Source: Adiantum capillus-veneris
Taxonomy: Eukaryota > Streptophyta > Polypodiopsida > Polypodiales > Pteridaceae
Reading direction: 5' to 3'
Length of the DNA stretch: 64,000 nucleotides
Assembly (NCBI GenBank): GCA_014529385.2
Contig: CM043943.1
Span: forward strand, 103,574,355-103,638,354
Shown here: positions 1 through 19,025 of the stretch, in pieces
Position numbering within the stretch: position 1 is the first letter of the stretch
How the letters are laid out: each line of letters starts with the position of its first letter
Translations under genes and position numbers: made by a program
Notes under the pieces: generated by a model
The model's input: the letters and a program-made list of their open reading frames with translations, nothing else
The model's database searches: none
Told to the model about the DNA's origin: nothing

Positions 1-600
1 CTGGCACCCCATTTTTGGAATCCATAGAACAATCATTAATAAACCTCCCACAATAATCTCCATCTTTTGAACACCGCACCAAAACAAGTCATCTTTCTCA
101 ATGTTAATGCAACGCAAATGCCCATAGCATGTGCTAAATCTAACAACACCAATAAAACTATCGCTACTACAAGTGACATAATCTTCCACATGTGATTAAC
201 ATGTCTTAGCTCCATACCACTCATATGTAATGTAGCCATCATATTTAGCTGGGAGCTCATACGTCTAGACCACCTTCTTGGCTTGATGGAGTGCAATATA
301 TAATTTTCTTTGTGGTGGCACGCACTTAACCATGCCAATCACACTTGCATTGATCTTTGAGTGATCTAAATTGTGTAGATCATCATTTAATAGATCTCCA
401 TTGTTGTATTTCTTGTCTTGAGAAGCTTTGTCGATGCTTGCATCAATTTGATCCTCACTTCTAACATCTACCTTGTAGAACCAGTGCATCTCATGATCGA
501 GCATAAAAGTTTCCTCATCATCATTTGATATTGTAGCCTCCAACTTTACTTGCGGTCCACATAATGTTAGCGATCAAAGATAGAAATTGGCATTACAAAG
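1..600 (-). other. unrecognised coding-like stretch
   Basis: Two overlapping minus-strand frames (265-543, 92 codons; 36-338, 100 codons) run through this end of the window. The first is acidic and low in bias (many D, N, K) and ends in a basic stretch before its stop. I recognise no domain. It could be a decayed transposon reading frame or chance, and it may continue beyond the window edge. Confidence 0.2.
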
Positions 601-1430
601 CTCAAAATGTTCTTGCACAGAAGCAACTACTAGTGAATAAAACAATAGTACTACCTTATGTCCACGTCATGGCCCAAAAATTGTAATACATCTCCCCATG
701 GGTTAATAGTGTGACAATCATAATTTTAGAAATATTGATACAAACAAAAATGAAGCAGTGGTAGTGTATAGATTGCTACAAAATCAAAGTTTTAGATTTA
801 TTTCGAATGTTTTTACTTGAAATTTTAGTCATAACTACAAGCTGCCTGAGGAGCTGGTTCGCACGTTCATGTACCTATACTTGCCAATCGTGGCTTTCTT
901 TAATATATTATGAAAGAATGATTCTCACTGTATGAATTTTTACAAAGTGAGATCAAATATTTAAAACAATTTTCCCGAATTGTTCAAAAAAAAACGTGCC
1001 CTATCAATTAATGTAATAGAATGGCAATTTTTATCACCCTCCTGAAAGCCAAACCCAACTGTATGCCCTGCATTTCTCCTGCGCAAATCTTTAAAAGAAA
1101 ATTTTGATTTCCCCAATTCATGGAATATCTTCCTTCTCAGGCAAATTAATTCTTCTGCTCATGCATCCTTCCTAGCTCTAAAGAGCTCGACTGTCTCTAA
1201 CGGTATCGTTTGGCTGAGGATAGATTTTGAGCGCTCCCTCCAGCATGGCAGGAGGGGGCCCGTTGCCACCTCAGTAGGCTTGCCATCGTGGCGTGAGCGC
1301 AAGAGATTTCTCTCAAAGCTGCACAGTGTAGTGCTCAAACTCTTGCTCCTGCCCCGTACGACCCGAAAAAGTCCAGAAGGCAGTTTTCATGGATTGCTAG
1401 AGCTTATTTAGCACTCACTATCTTTATTTA
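601..1430. other. no gene seen
   Basis: AT-rich DNA with many stops in all frames. The only item noted is a 24-base motif at about 1211-1234 that recurs in inverted orientation near 7825-7850 (see findings). Confidence 0.5.
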
Positions 1431-7684
<6,254 letters not shown>

Positions 7685-8719
7685 GTTCTGGAGGACGATT
7701 GTGACTTGATTAGCTTGGCAGCTTTTCATGGGTTATGGAGGACGACTGTGACGTTCTGGAAAATTGACATCGCCAGCTTGGAGAAGATGCTAGGATGGCA
7801 CAAGGACTTCAAGCGCTAGCTCAGCTGAGCGCTCGAAATCTATCCTCAGCTGTGGGCAAATGAAATGAAGGGTGGAAAGCTTTAAGGGAGCTTGGTGCTC
7901 GGCCACCCCTTCTCTGACTCGTCTCTGAGCGACCTTCTTTGGGCCCCCCTTCAAACCTGTGCCCTTGACCTCTTCTATAGTCCATTTGCAGCCCTATTCT
8001 CTGTGGTGCTAAGGCCACCCTGCAGCCCCCTCTTTGAACTTGGTACCTGCACACCTCCTCTCTTCTGGAAGGCACTCCAAATGAGGCTCATCCCACTCCT
8101 GCAGCGCTATGAGGTCCCTCTCTCAGACAACACAATCCAGCCTTATCACTTGTTGGTAGCCCCTTGCTGTACCTTTGTTTTTCAAGCTCCAGCAGGCTTT
8201 TTTTGCCTTCTCTGCGGTCCTCCCCTCTCTGCAACCCCGCGTGGCCTCAAGAGTCCTCCCCTTCTCAGAAGCCTCCCTCCCTCATTGCTCGCCCTGCTTC
8301 TCTAATCCTGAGGGGCGGCTCCACGTGGGGCGGGCAAATGAAATGAAGGGTGGAAAGCTTTAAGGAGCTGCCATCGCCATCGCTATCATTGCTAGCACCG
8401 CAAGAGCCTTCAACAGCTTCTGAACGACCTACTACTGGTAGCTAGAGTGGTTTTCCTATGGTTAGGGCATGCGCCATCTCACATACACACACAGCTTTAA
8501 TGGAGCCCTGCTACATCCACCAAGAGGTCTGCCACACGGCTCATGTAGCCATGTTATTGAAGTAGCCAGCTCTTGTTTGCCACCTCTCTACACTAGATCA
8601 GGTTTGAAACATTCATAAGACCTGTTCCAGGTGGGCAACCATATTGTTTAAGCTTCTCCATGGAAAGGCAAGAGTCATCATTTGCGTGGAGACCTCCTCT
8701 TAGGTACCTCTAAAAAGTA

Positions 8720-8754
8720 CCTGTAGTCATCCACGCTGGCATGGATGGCTACAG
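8720..8754. repeat. palindromic element, copy 1
   Basis: An imperfect inverted repeat centred on CCACGCTGGCATGG, with arms CTGTAGTCATCC and GGATGGCTACAG. Flanking bases resemble those of the copies at 9219 and 10261, so the repeated unit is longer than the palindrome alone. Confidence 0.8.
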
Positions 8755-8850
8755 GCAGTTTGTTTTACATAGAATAAGGTTATTGTGCATGGTTGTGCTC
8801 CTATTGCAGCATCATCTATTTGATAAGGTGGGTTTAATTGAAGTGTGCTG

Positions 8851-8868
8851 TAGTAGTAGTAGTAGTAG
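8851..8868. repeat. short TAG trinucleotide repeat
   Basis: Six TAG-type units in a row. Confidence 0.85.
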
Positions 8869-9218
8869 GTCATTCAAAAGCTGCTGCAGGTTGTTGCAGG
8901 GCCAATTATGAGGAGTTTATGGCCTAAAATATCTTGGTGGTGATGCCAGCAAAGATAGCGATTGTGATGGCAGCTCATTAAAGCTCTCAACCCTTCATTT
9001 CATTTGCCCACCTGACACAGGTTTTATGCATGCTTGGAACCTGATCTAGCGGAGAGAGGTGGTGAGCGAGAGCTCGCTGCTTCAATTGAATGGCTACAAT
9101 ATGAGCCGTACGGCATGCCTCTTGGTGGATGGGCTCCTTCTACTGGACTTGCAGGGTGGCTGAGGTCAACTCGGCTTGGGCACTGAGTGCGATGTGCTAT
9201 TGACAGCTTTTCAAACTA

Positions 9219-9253
9219 CCTATAGCAATCCACGCTGGCGTGGATGGCTACAG
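9219..9253. repeat. palindromic element, copy 2
   Basis: Same family as 8720-8754. The core is ATCCACGCTGGCGTGGAT with outer arms CCTATAGC and GCTACAGG. Pairing can be extended to about 24 bp per arm (AACTACC to the left, GGAAGTT to the right). Confidence 0.8.
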
Positions 9254-10260
9254 GAAGTTATTTTTCATAAGCGTGCATGCCTCCTCATAACGCCGGCCAG
9301 CTACGGTAGTTCTATGATCGCATGCACTGGCTTCTTCTTGCCACAACGAGATGACATATTGTCACCACTAATATGCTTGACCCTATAGAGATATCACTAG
9401 GAGCCTCCATATATACTCATTTGGATGCCTACCTGGATTACCTTCGAGTTTTGGGCTGCACCAAGGGACCATGGGTTTGGCCTGAAAAGGCATCCAGGGA
9501 TGCCCGTAGGCACATGATCTGTGGGTGCATAGAATATTCCAGTTCAGACAAGTACCATGATTGACAGACCATAGTTTGCCATTATATAGTGCTCTTAGCC
9601 AACCAAGATTATCATTACAAGATCCCTTTGCCCCTTATGTATTTGTCATGACAAATAGCCAGCTTTCAATTTACATGAAGCAAGCCAAAACACAGACATC
9701 ACCTATGCATGCCTACTCCGTAGCACCACACGCAAGCCTGCCTGCTCCTTAATCCTATGAGGAAAAGTCCTAAGGAAAGAACTAGACCAAACATCCCGTT
9801 TGCAAAACGCCAAGCAAGATGGGACTCTGGATGAGTCAGATAAACTCTTTCAGGTATTCTTTTGAATATTCTGAACCCTTTGCAAGTCAAGCTGAAAACA
9901 ACTTTAGTGGCTTACTTTCACATGTTTACAAGAGTTTGAAGTGCTAAAATTGAGCGACACTTACCTTGATAGCTTGTTGCAACTTGATGCCTGAATAACG
10001 TGGTGATAATGGTGCTAATCTTTGCTGCTAATATTGCTCTAGCTCATGCAGCTACTACAAATGGGGGTCAATCTCATGATAGTTTTGCAATAGTACATGG
10101 TCGGTTGTGACTGATCAAGGGTGGCCAAGCTAGTGCCACTGCTTCCATTTCAATATGAGTGTGATAATGCAGAGCTGGTTTCTTGGCTGAACATGATAAG
10201 AGGCACCATTATTGTGAGAGCAATATTCCTATCATATCATCAAGTTACCTTTGCAAACTC
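9254..10260. other. no gene seen
   Basis: Short frames of about 63 codons only, overlapping on both strands, with no domain recognised. Confidence 0.45.
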
Positions 10261-10295
10261 TCTATACCCATCCACGCCGGCGTGGATGGCTACAT
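10261..10295. repeat. palindromic element, copy 3
   Basis: The best-preserved core: CATCCACGCCGGCGTGGATG (10269-10288) is a perfect 20-base palindrome, within a longer imperfect one ending TCTATACC and GGCTACATGA. Confidence 0.85.
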
Positions 10296-10599
10296 GAGGT
10301 TTTTTTCTCCCAAGTTTTTAAGTACTATATAATCAATGAAATAAAAGCTACTGGTGTGTCATAATTCTCAAAAGTTTTTGAATCATTGTTGTAAATCAAA
10401 ACGTACCACTGTGATAACACACGCGATTGTTTTTAAATTTGGTCATCACTTGCTAGAATTTGTTAGCTCCTTCAAGCCATCCAAGGTAGCATAGATATTG
10501 CCGTCATGGTAGGCTAGAAGGAGTTTCTGAGTTAGTTTTTTTATTATTATTATTGTAGTGAAATTGGTTTGGTATTGCAGTAAAGTAAGAAAATTGGTT

Positions 10600-11500
10600 T
10601 TTGTTGTGTTATACTAGTCCTTCTACTCGTGGACAAGGTTGGAGAGAAAGACGACCTTCTTTAAATCAACCTTCAAGTATTTTAGAAAGTAGTGATGAAA
10701 TAAGCGTGGTCTCTATCATTGATATGACAGGAGGCTTGGAGACACAAGAGGAGGAGATGCAAAGTTGAAACTGGGGGCTTGGCTCCATACATGAAGTTGA
10801 TGAGTCTCCTGCTCCACAAGAGGCATGCTTACAAATAGTGCCCTATGTTGTAAGAGATGAAGTAACAATAGACACAAAGTTCGGGGATGAGCACAAGATC
10901 TATATGCATTGAGGACATGATATTATTCAATTTACTTCTTGCATTTTTAGTTGTTTTGATTGTCCACCAATTACTTTATGTCGATTGAATACCTATGCAA
11001 GGGTGAGAGGTTTAAGCGATCGATGATTATAGTGGATTGAAAGATTCTGTTGCAAAGGAGGGCTATATGCAAGAAAAAGGAGATTTCATTGTTTCAATTT
11101 GGAATTGTAAGAAGGAGGAAGCTTATGTGACAAGCATTTCATTTTCCTACTTTGGTCCTTCTTTGGTTGCTAAGTGTTCTTTGTTGTTGTCATAAATAGT
11201 TGCTAAGTGTTCCTTTTTTGTATGTGCTTATGTATTTTATAGAGGAGCTTCTTCCATCATGGGACCCAATATGGGTTGATATACACAAAGACTTTAAGAT
11301 AGAGCTTTCTAAAAGACCTTTTGTACATATTATATATTTGTGAGTATGTGGAAAAGGTGCAAATGTCTAGGGAATTGAGCCAAAGAATAGATCATGCTAG
11401 GCAGACAATGACAAATTAAGGACTTAAAAGGAGGAGGAGAAGATTCAAAATTATTTAGCACTCGAATATGGAGAGTGTTGGAAAGGTGATTGCTTTGTAT
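10600..11500 (+). other. unrecognised decayed coding-like stretch
   Basis: Several short plus-strand blocks read like protein. One block around 10650-10770 is rich in S, E and D and contains the words SSDEISVVSIIDMTGG. Another around 11240-11340 contains EELLPSWDPIWVDIHKDF. They are broken by stops and frame changes, so no product can be defined. A decayed transposon gag or host exon is possible. Confidence 0.25.
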
Positions 11501-11889
11501 TTGTTTATATGTTTTACGCATAGCGATAATATTTATTGAAGCTTGGTTTCTTTGTTCATCACTAACAAATTACAGTTGTTAAATATTGTTGATCCGAACC
11601 TTGGACCGGATTGATGGTTCGAGTCCTTTCACTCAAGTTGGTCCTTATATTTGTGCTACGCTTGAGAAACTGAACTTGATTGCTATGCATGACGCTCCTG
11701 TTTTGAGCAAGCTATTATGGGTTTCTCATTAATGCTTGAAAAATCTTGCGTTAAAATTGTAGTGTGGATTTTTTTGTGTGGATCATGACATGGTCTTCAT
11801 ACTTGTATAACAGCTTTGCTACTCGCTCGGGTTTCTCATTGCTCGACAAATTTTGCTCGGGTTACGGTAAGACTCGCACATAAGCAATA

Positions 11890-12900
11890 CATCCCAACAC
11901 TTTAAAATCTAATACATCTGGTTTTTCACCATTGAACTTTTCTTTAGGTCTCAGATCATGTATTGCAGACACCTGTAGAAACAGCCTCAACCCAATAACA
12001 ATGAGTCATATTCTTCTCATTCATCAATGCTCTAGTCACTTTTGCAGTGTGCCTATTCTTCTACTCAGCAACACCATTTTGTTGTGGAGTATACCTGCAT
12101 GAAAACTACCTCTGAATTCCATGTTTTTTCAAAAAACCATTGAATTCATTGGAGAAGTATTCTCCCCCTCCATCTGACCTTAGACACTTTATATGTTCAT
12201 TTTTTTTTCGACCATAACTTTGAAATTCTCAAAATTCATAAACATCTCATTTTTTTGCTTCATGAAGTAGACCCATACCTTCTTTGTATGTCCGTCAGGG
12301 AAACTCACATAGTATCTACATCCACCCATAGATGCAGTCTTTGCCGGACCCCATACATCTGTATCCACTAAATCCAATGCATTCGTGCTTACATGCTTAT
12401 TATGAGGAAATGATTCTTTTTCCTAATTTCCAATTTGACAAGCTTCAAATACTTTCTGCATTTCAACAACTGAAAACATAGGTAAACCTGTAACCATCTC
12501 TTTAGTCTGCATCATTTTCAGCCTCTGCAAATTTACATGACCAATACGTTTGTGCCAAAGCTCTATATTTGGAACAACACCTATACCTCGTGCAAACATG
12601 GCAGCATTCACCACGACATGTTTACATCCAAAGTAAACATTCTTCCCACTTTATTTCCTTGCACAACCAACCTTCCATCCTTCTTATGCTCTTTGACAAA
12701 GAGACCATTGGAGTTAAACCTGACTTGTAAACCCTGCTCAACCATTTTTCCAACAGAAACCAGGTTCTTTGTAATGTTGGGTACTTGTAGTACATCGAAT
12801 AGGTACTTCACTTTACCATCTATCATAAACAATGGCACATTTCTTGTATGCATAATAGGATGTGCAATATCATCCCCAGTTTCTACATAACCAAGATTCT
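11890..12900 (-). pseudogene. pol: copia protease-integrase relic
   Basis: The 12608-12853 block has the copia post-protease pattern (VLQVPNITKNLVSVGKM). The 12423-12614 block has the GAG-pre-integrase word LWHKRIGHVNLQRL. The block at 12189-12377 begins the integrase core (DTDVWGPAKTASMGG, then VSFPDGHTKKVWVYF with the first acidic residue kept). Further on come the second catalytic Asp in SDGGGEYFSNEFN (about 12130-12185) and the Glu in QQNGVAE, directly followed by a stop. The frame decays near 11890 at VLGCIAYV. Confidence 0.8.
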
Positions 12901-12999
12901 ATAAAGTTTGTATTTTCTTAAACCATTCACCATGGCTGGTCATGTGAATAGATGCGCTAGAATACACATACTAGACATTATCACTTGATTTTTTCACAT

Positions 13000-13957
13000 T
13001 TTCAGACATAGTATTCAGTATGTGATGCACCACAAATAGCCTCTCGAGCACATCTGCATTCCTTCTAGTAGATGCATAATTATTTTATTGCATCCTGTCC
13101 GGACAGTCGCGTTCAAAGTGACTATGTCTTCCACAGCCCCAACATACTACATTTCCATGTTGACCTGCATTATTGCGCTATGCATTTCCACGACCTCTTG
13201 GACTCCCCCTGACTTGAAAGTTTCCTCAACCACCACCTGTGTTATGATCATAATTGTTGTGATGTTGTTGTGCTTAGTGGTTGCCTCTTCCTTGGCCTTG
13301 TCCATGACTTGTACCATGTCCTCTTCCACTTCCTCTATTGTTCAAAAGGACCAGTTCATAATTGTTTCCACCCTGCATAGAGGAGTCTTCTTCATCTTCC
13401 TTCTCTTCCACAATCAATAAGGACACTAAATCTGTAAAGAAGGGATTTTTCTCTCGAATATGGATGGCAATTTTAAACTATTTGTACTCAGGACCCAAAC
13501 CTTGTATACAGATTTCTACTTTATCATCATCATCGACTGTAACACCAATTGATGCAAGTGACTCACATATGTTCTTTATCTTCAACAAATAGTCTTTGAT
13601 GGACAAGCTTTTCTTTTAAACAGTATTCAGCTCAATCTTCAATTGTAGCTTCCTTGCCTTTGTGCTCCCTTTGTGTTGGTCATCCTGTATATGCCCAATC
13701 ATAGTCTCTTGTACACTGACATAAAGCCAGTACATGACCTTACGAGCATCTTGGTTCCAATCTTTAAATTTCTTAATTTGCACAGCAGTCCCACCTTCCT
13801 CTCGCAATAGTGGTGCTATCTCATGCTCTCCATCAATGTAGTCCCAATAAACTTTGCCCGTAAGGAAATTGGTCATTTTGAACTTCCAAGCATAGAAGTT
13901 GTTATTTTCTAGCTTGTCACTAACAATCTAGTTAAGCGCATCATTGTTGGATGACAT
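13000..13957 (-). pseudogene. gag: copia gag relic with zinc knuckle
   Basis: Gag packages element RNA into virus-like particles. The frame starts at the ATG at 13955-13957, runs through a UBN2-type gag region (residues such as NNNFYAWKFKMTNFL near the start) and reaches a good CCHC knuckle at about 13090-13145, WGCGRHSHFERDC preceded by C (pattern CX2CX4HX4C). Stops interrupt it at codon 10, after the 13616-13876 block, and after the knuckle. The part between gag and knuckle is rich in G, R, H and N, as is usual for this family. Confidence 0.8.
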
Positions 13958-14799
<842 letters not shown>

Positions 14800-14979
14800 T
14801 GTTGTCTCATGGGTCAACATTATGACATAACTGAACAAAGCCTTATCTTTTGAGAGTTATGAAATGGTACGGATTATGGTTAAAAACATCATTTGCAATG
14901 AGTATTAGTCTAGTTGTAGAGGTTGGGGTGCATTTTACCCCTGGAACTCTATTTTAGGTTTAACCTATGGTAGCCTTAG

Positions 14980-14988
14980 TATATAAGG
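14980..14988 (+). promoter_or_regulatory. LTR TATA box
   Basis: TATATAAGG in the 5' LTR, conserved at 33679-33687 in the 3' LTR. The position fits a U3 core promoter. Confidence 0.6.
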
Positions 14989-15040
14989 TACCTAGGTCAT
15001 TTTGTAAAGAGTTATCACAGTTTTAAGCTGCCGTCAACTA

Positions 15041-15044
<4 letters not shown>

Positions 15045-15111
<67 letters not shown>
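15045..15111. repeat. GA microsatellite inside LTR
   Basis: About 33 GA units. The homologous position in the other LTR (33755-33779) has only a short interrupted GA tract, so the array expanded after insertion or shrank in the other copy. Confidence 0.95.
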
Positions 15112-15113
<2 letters not shown>

Positions 15114-15678
15114 ATGAGATTCATTCTGATGAAACTCCCCGCTCGTTCATCACATTGGAGGTGTGGCTGCACCATCGCGCTACGCTTGGTGAAATCTACA
15201 CATCAACACCAAGCATTCCTTGCAGAATGGAGCACGCAGAATGACGCATCTATGAGTTATTTCGGATGTAAGTATATCAAACGATGTCTATTTTTTTCTT
15301 GCAAGTAGTCTTTGTCTTCCTATGAATTTTTTGTAGATGGGTCTAGGGTGAGGGTTTTGAGTATACAGGCTTTGGGACAGGTGTATCCTAGTGAGGGGAT
15401 GGTGTTCCTTAAGTCCCGTACGATTCTGGTATGGTTTAGTGACTTTCTTTCCGTTTGTGTACATGTGGGTTGGATGGTGTAGTTGAAAGTAGTGAGATTC
15501 TAGATTGTGGTTTAGTGAGCCTTCTAGAGTGTTGTATTCGTGGGATGGTCTCAATCTTGCAAGCTGAAGAGATTGCCTCCATGTGCCTATCATGTCATCT
15601 GTGTCCTCAATTGACATTTTGTTGATTTAGGTTGTGTTGCATGCACTTTACAGGTGGTGTGATTCTCTCCCGCAACAT

Positions 15679-15695
15679 TGGCGCCGTTGCCCGGG
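15679..15695 (+). other. primer-binding site (tRNA-Asp type)
   Basis: TGGCGCCGTTGCCCGGG lies two bases after the LTR end. It is complementary, apart from one base, to the 3' end of plant tRNA-Asp, the primer used by many plant Athila/Tat-type elements. Confidence 0.85.
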
Positions 15696-16662
15696 ACACA
15701 AGGACTTGAGTAGGTAATTCTACTAACACTCGTGTAATGGTGGCTTGCTTTAGTTTTGACTAAAGAAAGCATTTTTCTTAAGTGGATCCGGAAGAGGTTG
15801 TTCCGAGATCAAGTGGATAGCCAGGAAGCGTGTGTCTTGCCGAGGGTCTGTGGCTAGGTAGATTTAGTTAGTATTTTTAGATTAGAGTAGTTGTTGGTGG
15901 TTGAGTGATTTGTGAGGTGATAAAAGCGTTTGCTAGTCCGTGAGTGGCAATGAAGCGTTTTTCTACTCATAGATGCAAAAGCCCGTATGATGTGTAGGAG
16001 TAGCTTTAGGTAAGTGATCCGATTCTGATCTAGAGCTATTCATCACTGATTTATTTGCTAAAGTGATTGTTTGCATAAATTTAGAATCTTTAAAAAGTCT
16101 TATTTTGAGGAAAAAATGCAATAAACAGCTTTTTGTTGATATTTTTGCATGATTGATTGATGATGAGCATATAAGATGGCATGTGCAATAGTTCTGTGTA
16201 CAAAAACTGTAATTCTGTAAACTTAGATATCACATGTGTATGATGTCTCAAGGGGTATCTAGAGACCAAATTGAAGAATTTGTCTACACCAAAGTGTTCA
16301 AAAGGGGGGTTTTACCCTAGCTGCACGTTGAGACTAGAGTTTTGACCAACTCTTGACACCCAAAAGACAAAAGACGAGGTGTCAAAAAAGAAAAAAAAAG
16401 AAACTTGTGATCCTGAGTATGTTTTTGCATGAAAATTGGTAAAAGTGCTTGAGAACCTAGAGACTTGGAGATGCTTGTGAATGAATTTTGTCGGAAAATT
16501 CACAGCAAACATCATATGTGTATGATGTCTGAGGGGTGATTTTGGCAGCAATTTTGAACTTACACCCATCCTCTGCATGTTGTGTTGAGCACATACAAAA
16601 AATTTCATTTCATTTGGCTTATATATTGTAAGAGTCAAGAGGAAAACACATCTTCTCAGCAC
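15696..16662 (+). other. untranslated leader of outer element
   Basis: No reading frame is supported. The word ATGTGTATGATGTCT appears twice (about 16231 and 16515), suggesting an internal duplication. Confidence 0.45.
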
Positions 16663-17450
16663 AATGATTCACGGATGAGTGAGTCCATTGCAAAACTAGT
16701 GGCACCTATTGATCAAGAAACATTTATTAATGAATTGGTCAAGAGGTTAGGTCCTCTTGTAAATGCTGATCTGGAGAGCTTAAGTGATGCAAAATGGAGA
16801 GAAAATGGATAAATAATAAGAGATAAGAGTGTTACTATAGCATGGAAATTTCTAGGGAGAGGTATGTACAACCTATTCTAGTAGCACCTACCCCACCTAG
16901 ATACGCTATGGGGAATGTGCTAGGACTAGTAGGCGTTTCAAGGCTGCAGCTTGTCTTAAGACCACAACCTCTACTGCCAGGTGCTAGAATGCCTAGCATC
17001 TAATAAGCAAGCACTAGTACCAACTCCAATATATTATAACAACCAAAGTGGGTACTGGACTTCGAAGCGACAAAAGATGAGAGAAACACAAGGAGTGGGG
17101 AGACCAGTACAACCTCCACCTCCAATGGTTTGACCTGAAGGAAGAAGGTATGAGATGGATGAAAGGACATTGCGATTCATTCTGAATAGAGGCTTAGCTA
17201 GGCTAGAGCCTATTTATAGCCAAGAGGAATTGTAAGAAGATGCTCCTCAACTAGAGTGTCATAAAAGCCGTGACAACCACTTGGTCAAACAATGTCCTCA
17301 AATGGAGAGCACTGAAGTGAATGCCGAGTCATTAACCGATTGTCTAAAAAATCCAAAATGAGTCATTTAGATCACAATGATTGTCTCAGGAATTTTTCAG
17401 CTACCCAATGGCTTGGAAAATGAAAACGTCTTACCAGTTCAAGTAGTTAC
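16663..17450 (+). pseudogene. gag: gag relic of outer element, part 1
   Basis: A frame with MSESIAKLVAPIDQETFINE at about 16674-16735 opens the gag region. After stops, the blocks RRYEMDERTLRFILNRGLARLEP (only partly quoted: MDERTLRFILNRGL) and CHKSRDNHLVKQC (about 17255-17300) follow. The latter resembles a retroviral zinc knuckle but lacks the second cysteine and one spacer residue. The frame is cut by the GTTAC target site of the nested element and resumes at 24947. Confidence 0.6.
17446..17450. repeat. target-site duplication, left
   Basis: GTTAC immediately before the left LTR of the nested element, repeated at 24942-24946. Confidence 0.95.
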
Positions 17451-18947
17451 TGAGAGCGGGAAAAAGAGCAGTGCAATCGGGTGGCCTCTGTACTCGTGCA
17501 CACTCCACAAACCACACCTCATGCAAACAAGAAAAGAACAAAACAAAGGGGGCACCACCCTAAATTAAGAGGTTTAGGGACCTCACACATAGTGCACATA
17601 GGCAAGTGAGACTTCTGGCATTATGATGGCATCAAAACATATGGCAAAACACATAGAAACGAAGCTTAGGGACCTTATGTAGCATATATATACACAAGAC
17701 ATCAGCTTAACAATACAACGACATCTGATCATACATAACAAGGATATAGAGAAGCAAGCCAAGGATGGCATAATCCCTTGTCAAAAACAATCAACCCAAC
17801 AAGTAGGTATGATCCTACTAGCAACACATCAATACCTTAGAGAATGATGGCGAGGATGGTGGCCATGGAGCATGAGAGAAGACTCCTTATTTAGGTTTTA
17901 GGGCTAGTAATGTAGCATACTAGAGGGAGAGAGAGAGAGGGAGAGAGAGTAGAGCTCCATCCATAGCTCCCCGTTGTGAGCAATGTCGTCATAGCTTCAT
18001 TGCTTGGTGAAGGGGGTGAAGTGTTGTGGTTTTGAGTGAGAGAAGGCCTCCTTATATAGGTTTCTGAGAGGGTTTAGGATTAGGGATAAACATGCTTAAA
18101 TCTGCTGATTGGGGTTACTTTTTGCTTAGGGTGGTCAACAGATTGAGGTCACCTGATATGTCACCATCAAGATATTCTCTAGAGTGATGTGAGAGGGGAG
18201 GGTAAAGGCTGATTTTTCTAATTGTGACACATGGGGATAAGGCCTTGACCAGCATTTAAGAGCAGGTAGGTGGCTGTTGAAACTGGAGGTTCTGCACATG
18301 TCAGGGGGGGACCTGCTGGGTCCTCCTGAATATCAAATTCTCAAAAAATCCTCAACCATGGCTTCTTTTGACATGTGTTCTTTGAAAAAATCAGCATGTC
18401 TCTTTTCAACTCAAAAGTCTTTATCCCTGTTGACTCACCTTTACCATAAGATTTTACCCTTTTCTCCTCCTGTAACTGCATTGTTGATGCCCAATCACTG
18501 CTTCTAGTAACAGTGAACTGTTACCTACCAAATACTTATGGTGCAGTAAAAAATATTTATCATGGGTAAAAAAAGTTACTGTAGGTAAAAAGTGATTTGT
18601 ATTTACCATGTAGGTGAAAAATATTTACTGCAGGTAAAAAATATTTACTGTCGGTAAAAAAGTGAAAACTGAGTATGCTGTGCTGTGAGTCCACACGAAC
18701 ATCCTCGTGTAAATTTCATTAGAAATTCACACCTAGAATGGGCTATTCTGTAAGATATAGGTTGTAGGCATGCATAAGAGCTCGTTCCCACGTATCTTCT
18801 GTCCATGGCACTTTTTACTCTTTGGTGCTTGTGAAGTAGATTTTTTCTTCTCTTTCGAGATCCCTTGGACTAGAGTATCCTCATCTCCCCAACAACTGAC
18901 TGTGCCTTTATTGCATCTTCAGAAGGGGTCCTAAAAACCATGCATCA
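17451..18947 (-). repeat. 3' LTR of young nested element
   Basis: Near-identical to 23444-24941. On the element strand it begins TGATGCATGG at 18947 and ends CTCTCA at 17451. A TATATAAGG box (18050-18058, minus strand) lies inside. The 76-codon frame present in both LTRs (18277-18507 and 24272-24502, +) is opposite to the element's strand and probably meaningless. Confidence 0.95.
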
Positions 18948-18965
18948 TATAGCCCTCCCCCTTAA
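18948..18965 (-). other. polypurine tract of nested element
   Basis: Element-strand AAGGGGGAGGGCTATA directly before the 3' LTR, the expected plus-strand primer. Confidence 0.85.
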
Positions 18966-19025
18966 GCTAGAGGTATTTGATGCCTCTAGCTGTAGGTTGT
19001 GCTACAATAGGGTTCTCTTGAATAC

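Larger units (their letters stand above)
7854..9009. repeat. repeat-flanked block (direct and inverted copies)
   Basis: A word of about 38 bases beginning GGGCAAATGAAATGAAGG occurs at 7854-7892 and 8332-8369 in direct orientation and at 8978-9009 in inverted orientation. The outer pair could be terminal inverted repeats of a non-autonomous DNA element of about 1.16 kb. The inside is GC-richer than its surroundings (7890-8340) and carries open frames on both strands, none recognised. No target duplication was found. Confidence 0.5.
11875..13957 (-). mobile_element. Ty1/copia retrotransposon fragment (gag to integrase)
   Basis: Reading the minus strand from 13957 gives a copia gag-pol order: gag, CCHC knuckle, protease-region, GAG-pre-integrase and the integrase core. 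Similarity stops near 11875 inside the integrase, so reverse transcriptase, RNase H and the 3' LTR are missing. No LTR pair was found. A weakly PBS-like stretch (TTTTTAGCAGGCTACTCA, minus strand) lies upstream of gag near 13980-14000, but the LTR that should precede it is not evident. Several stops and frame changes make it a dead fragment. Confidence 0.85.
14800..15677 (+). repeat. 5' LTR of outer element
   Basis: 878 bases, aligned by eye over nearly its full length with 33470-34405. Differences include a longer GA tract here and an insert of about 90 bases in the right copy near 33970-34065. It ends in CAACA immediately before the primer-binding site. Confidence 0.9.

Noticed and set aside
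18058..18100. Telomere-like TTTAGGG words (also near 24071)
   Set aside because: Only scattered single words such as GGTTTAGGATTAGGG within the LTR, with no tandem telomeric array.
18277..18507. 76-codon frame present twice (also 24272-24502)
   Set aside because: It is duplicated only because it lies in both LTRs, and it runs against the element's own transcription.
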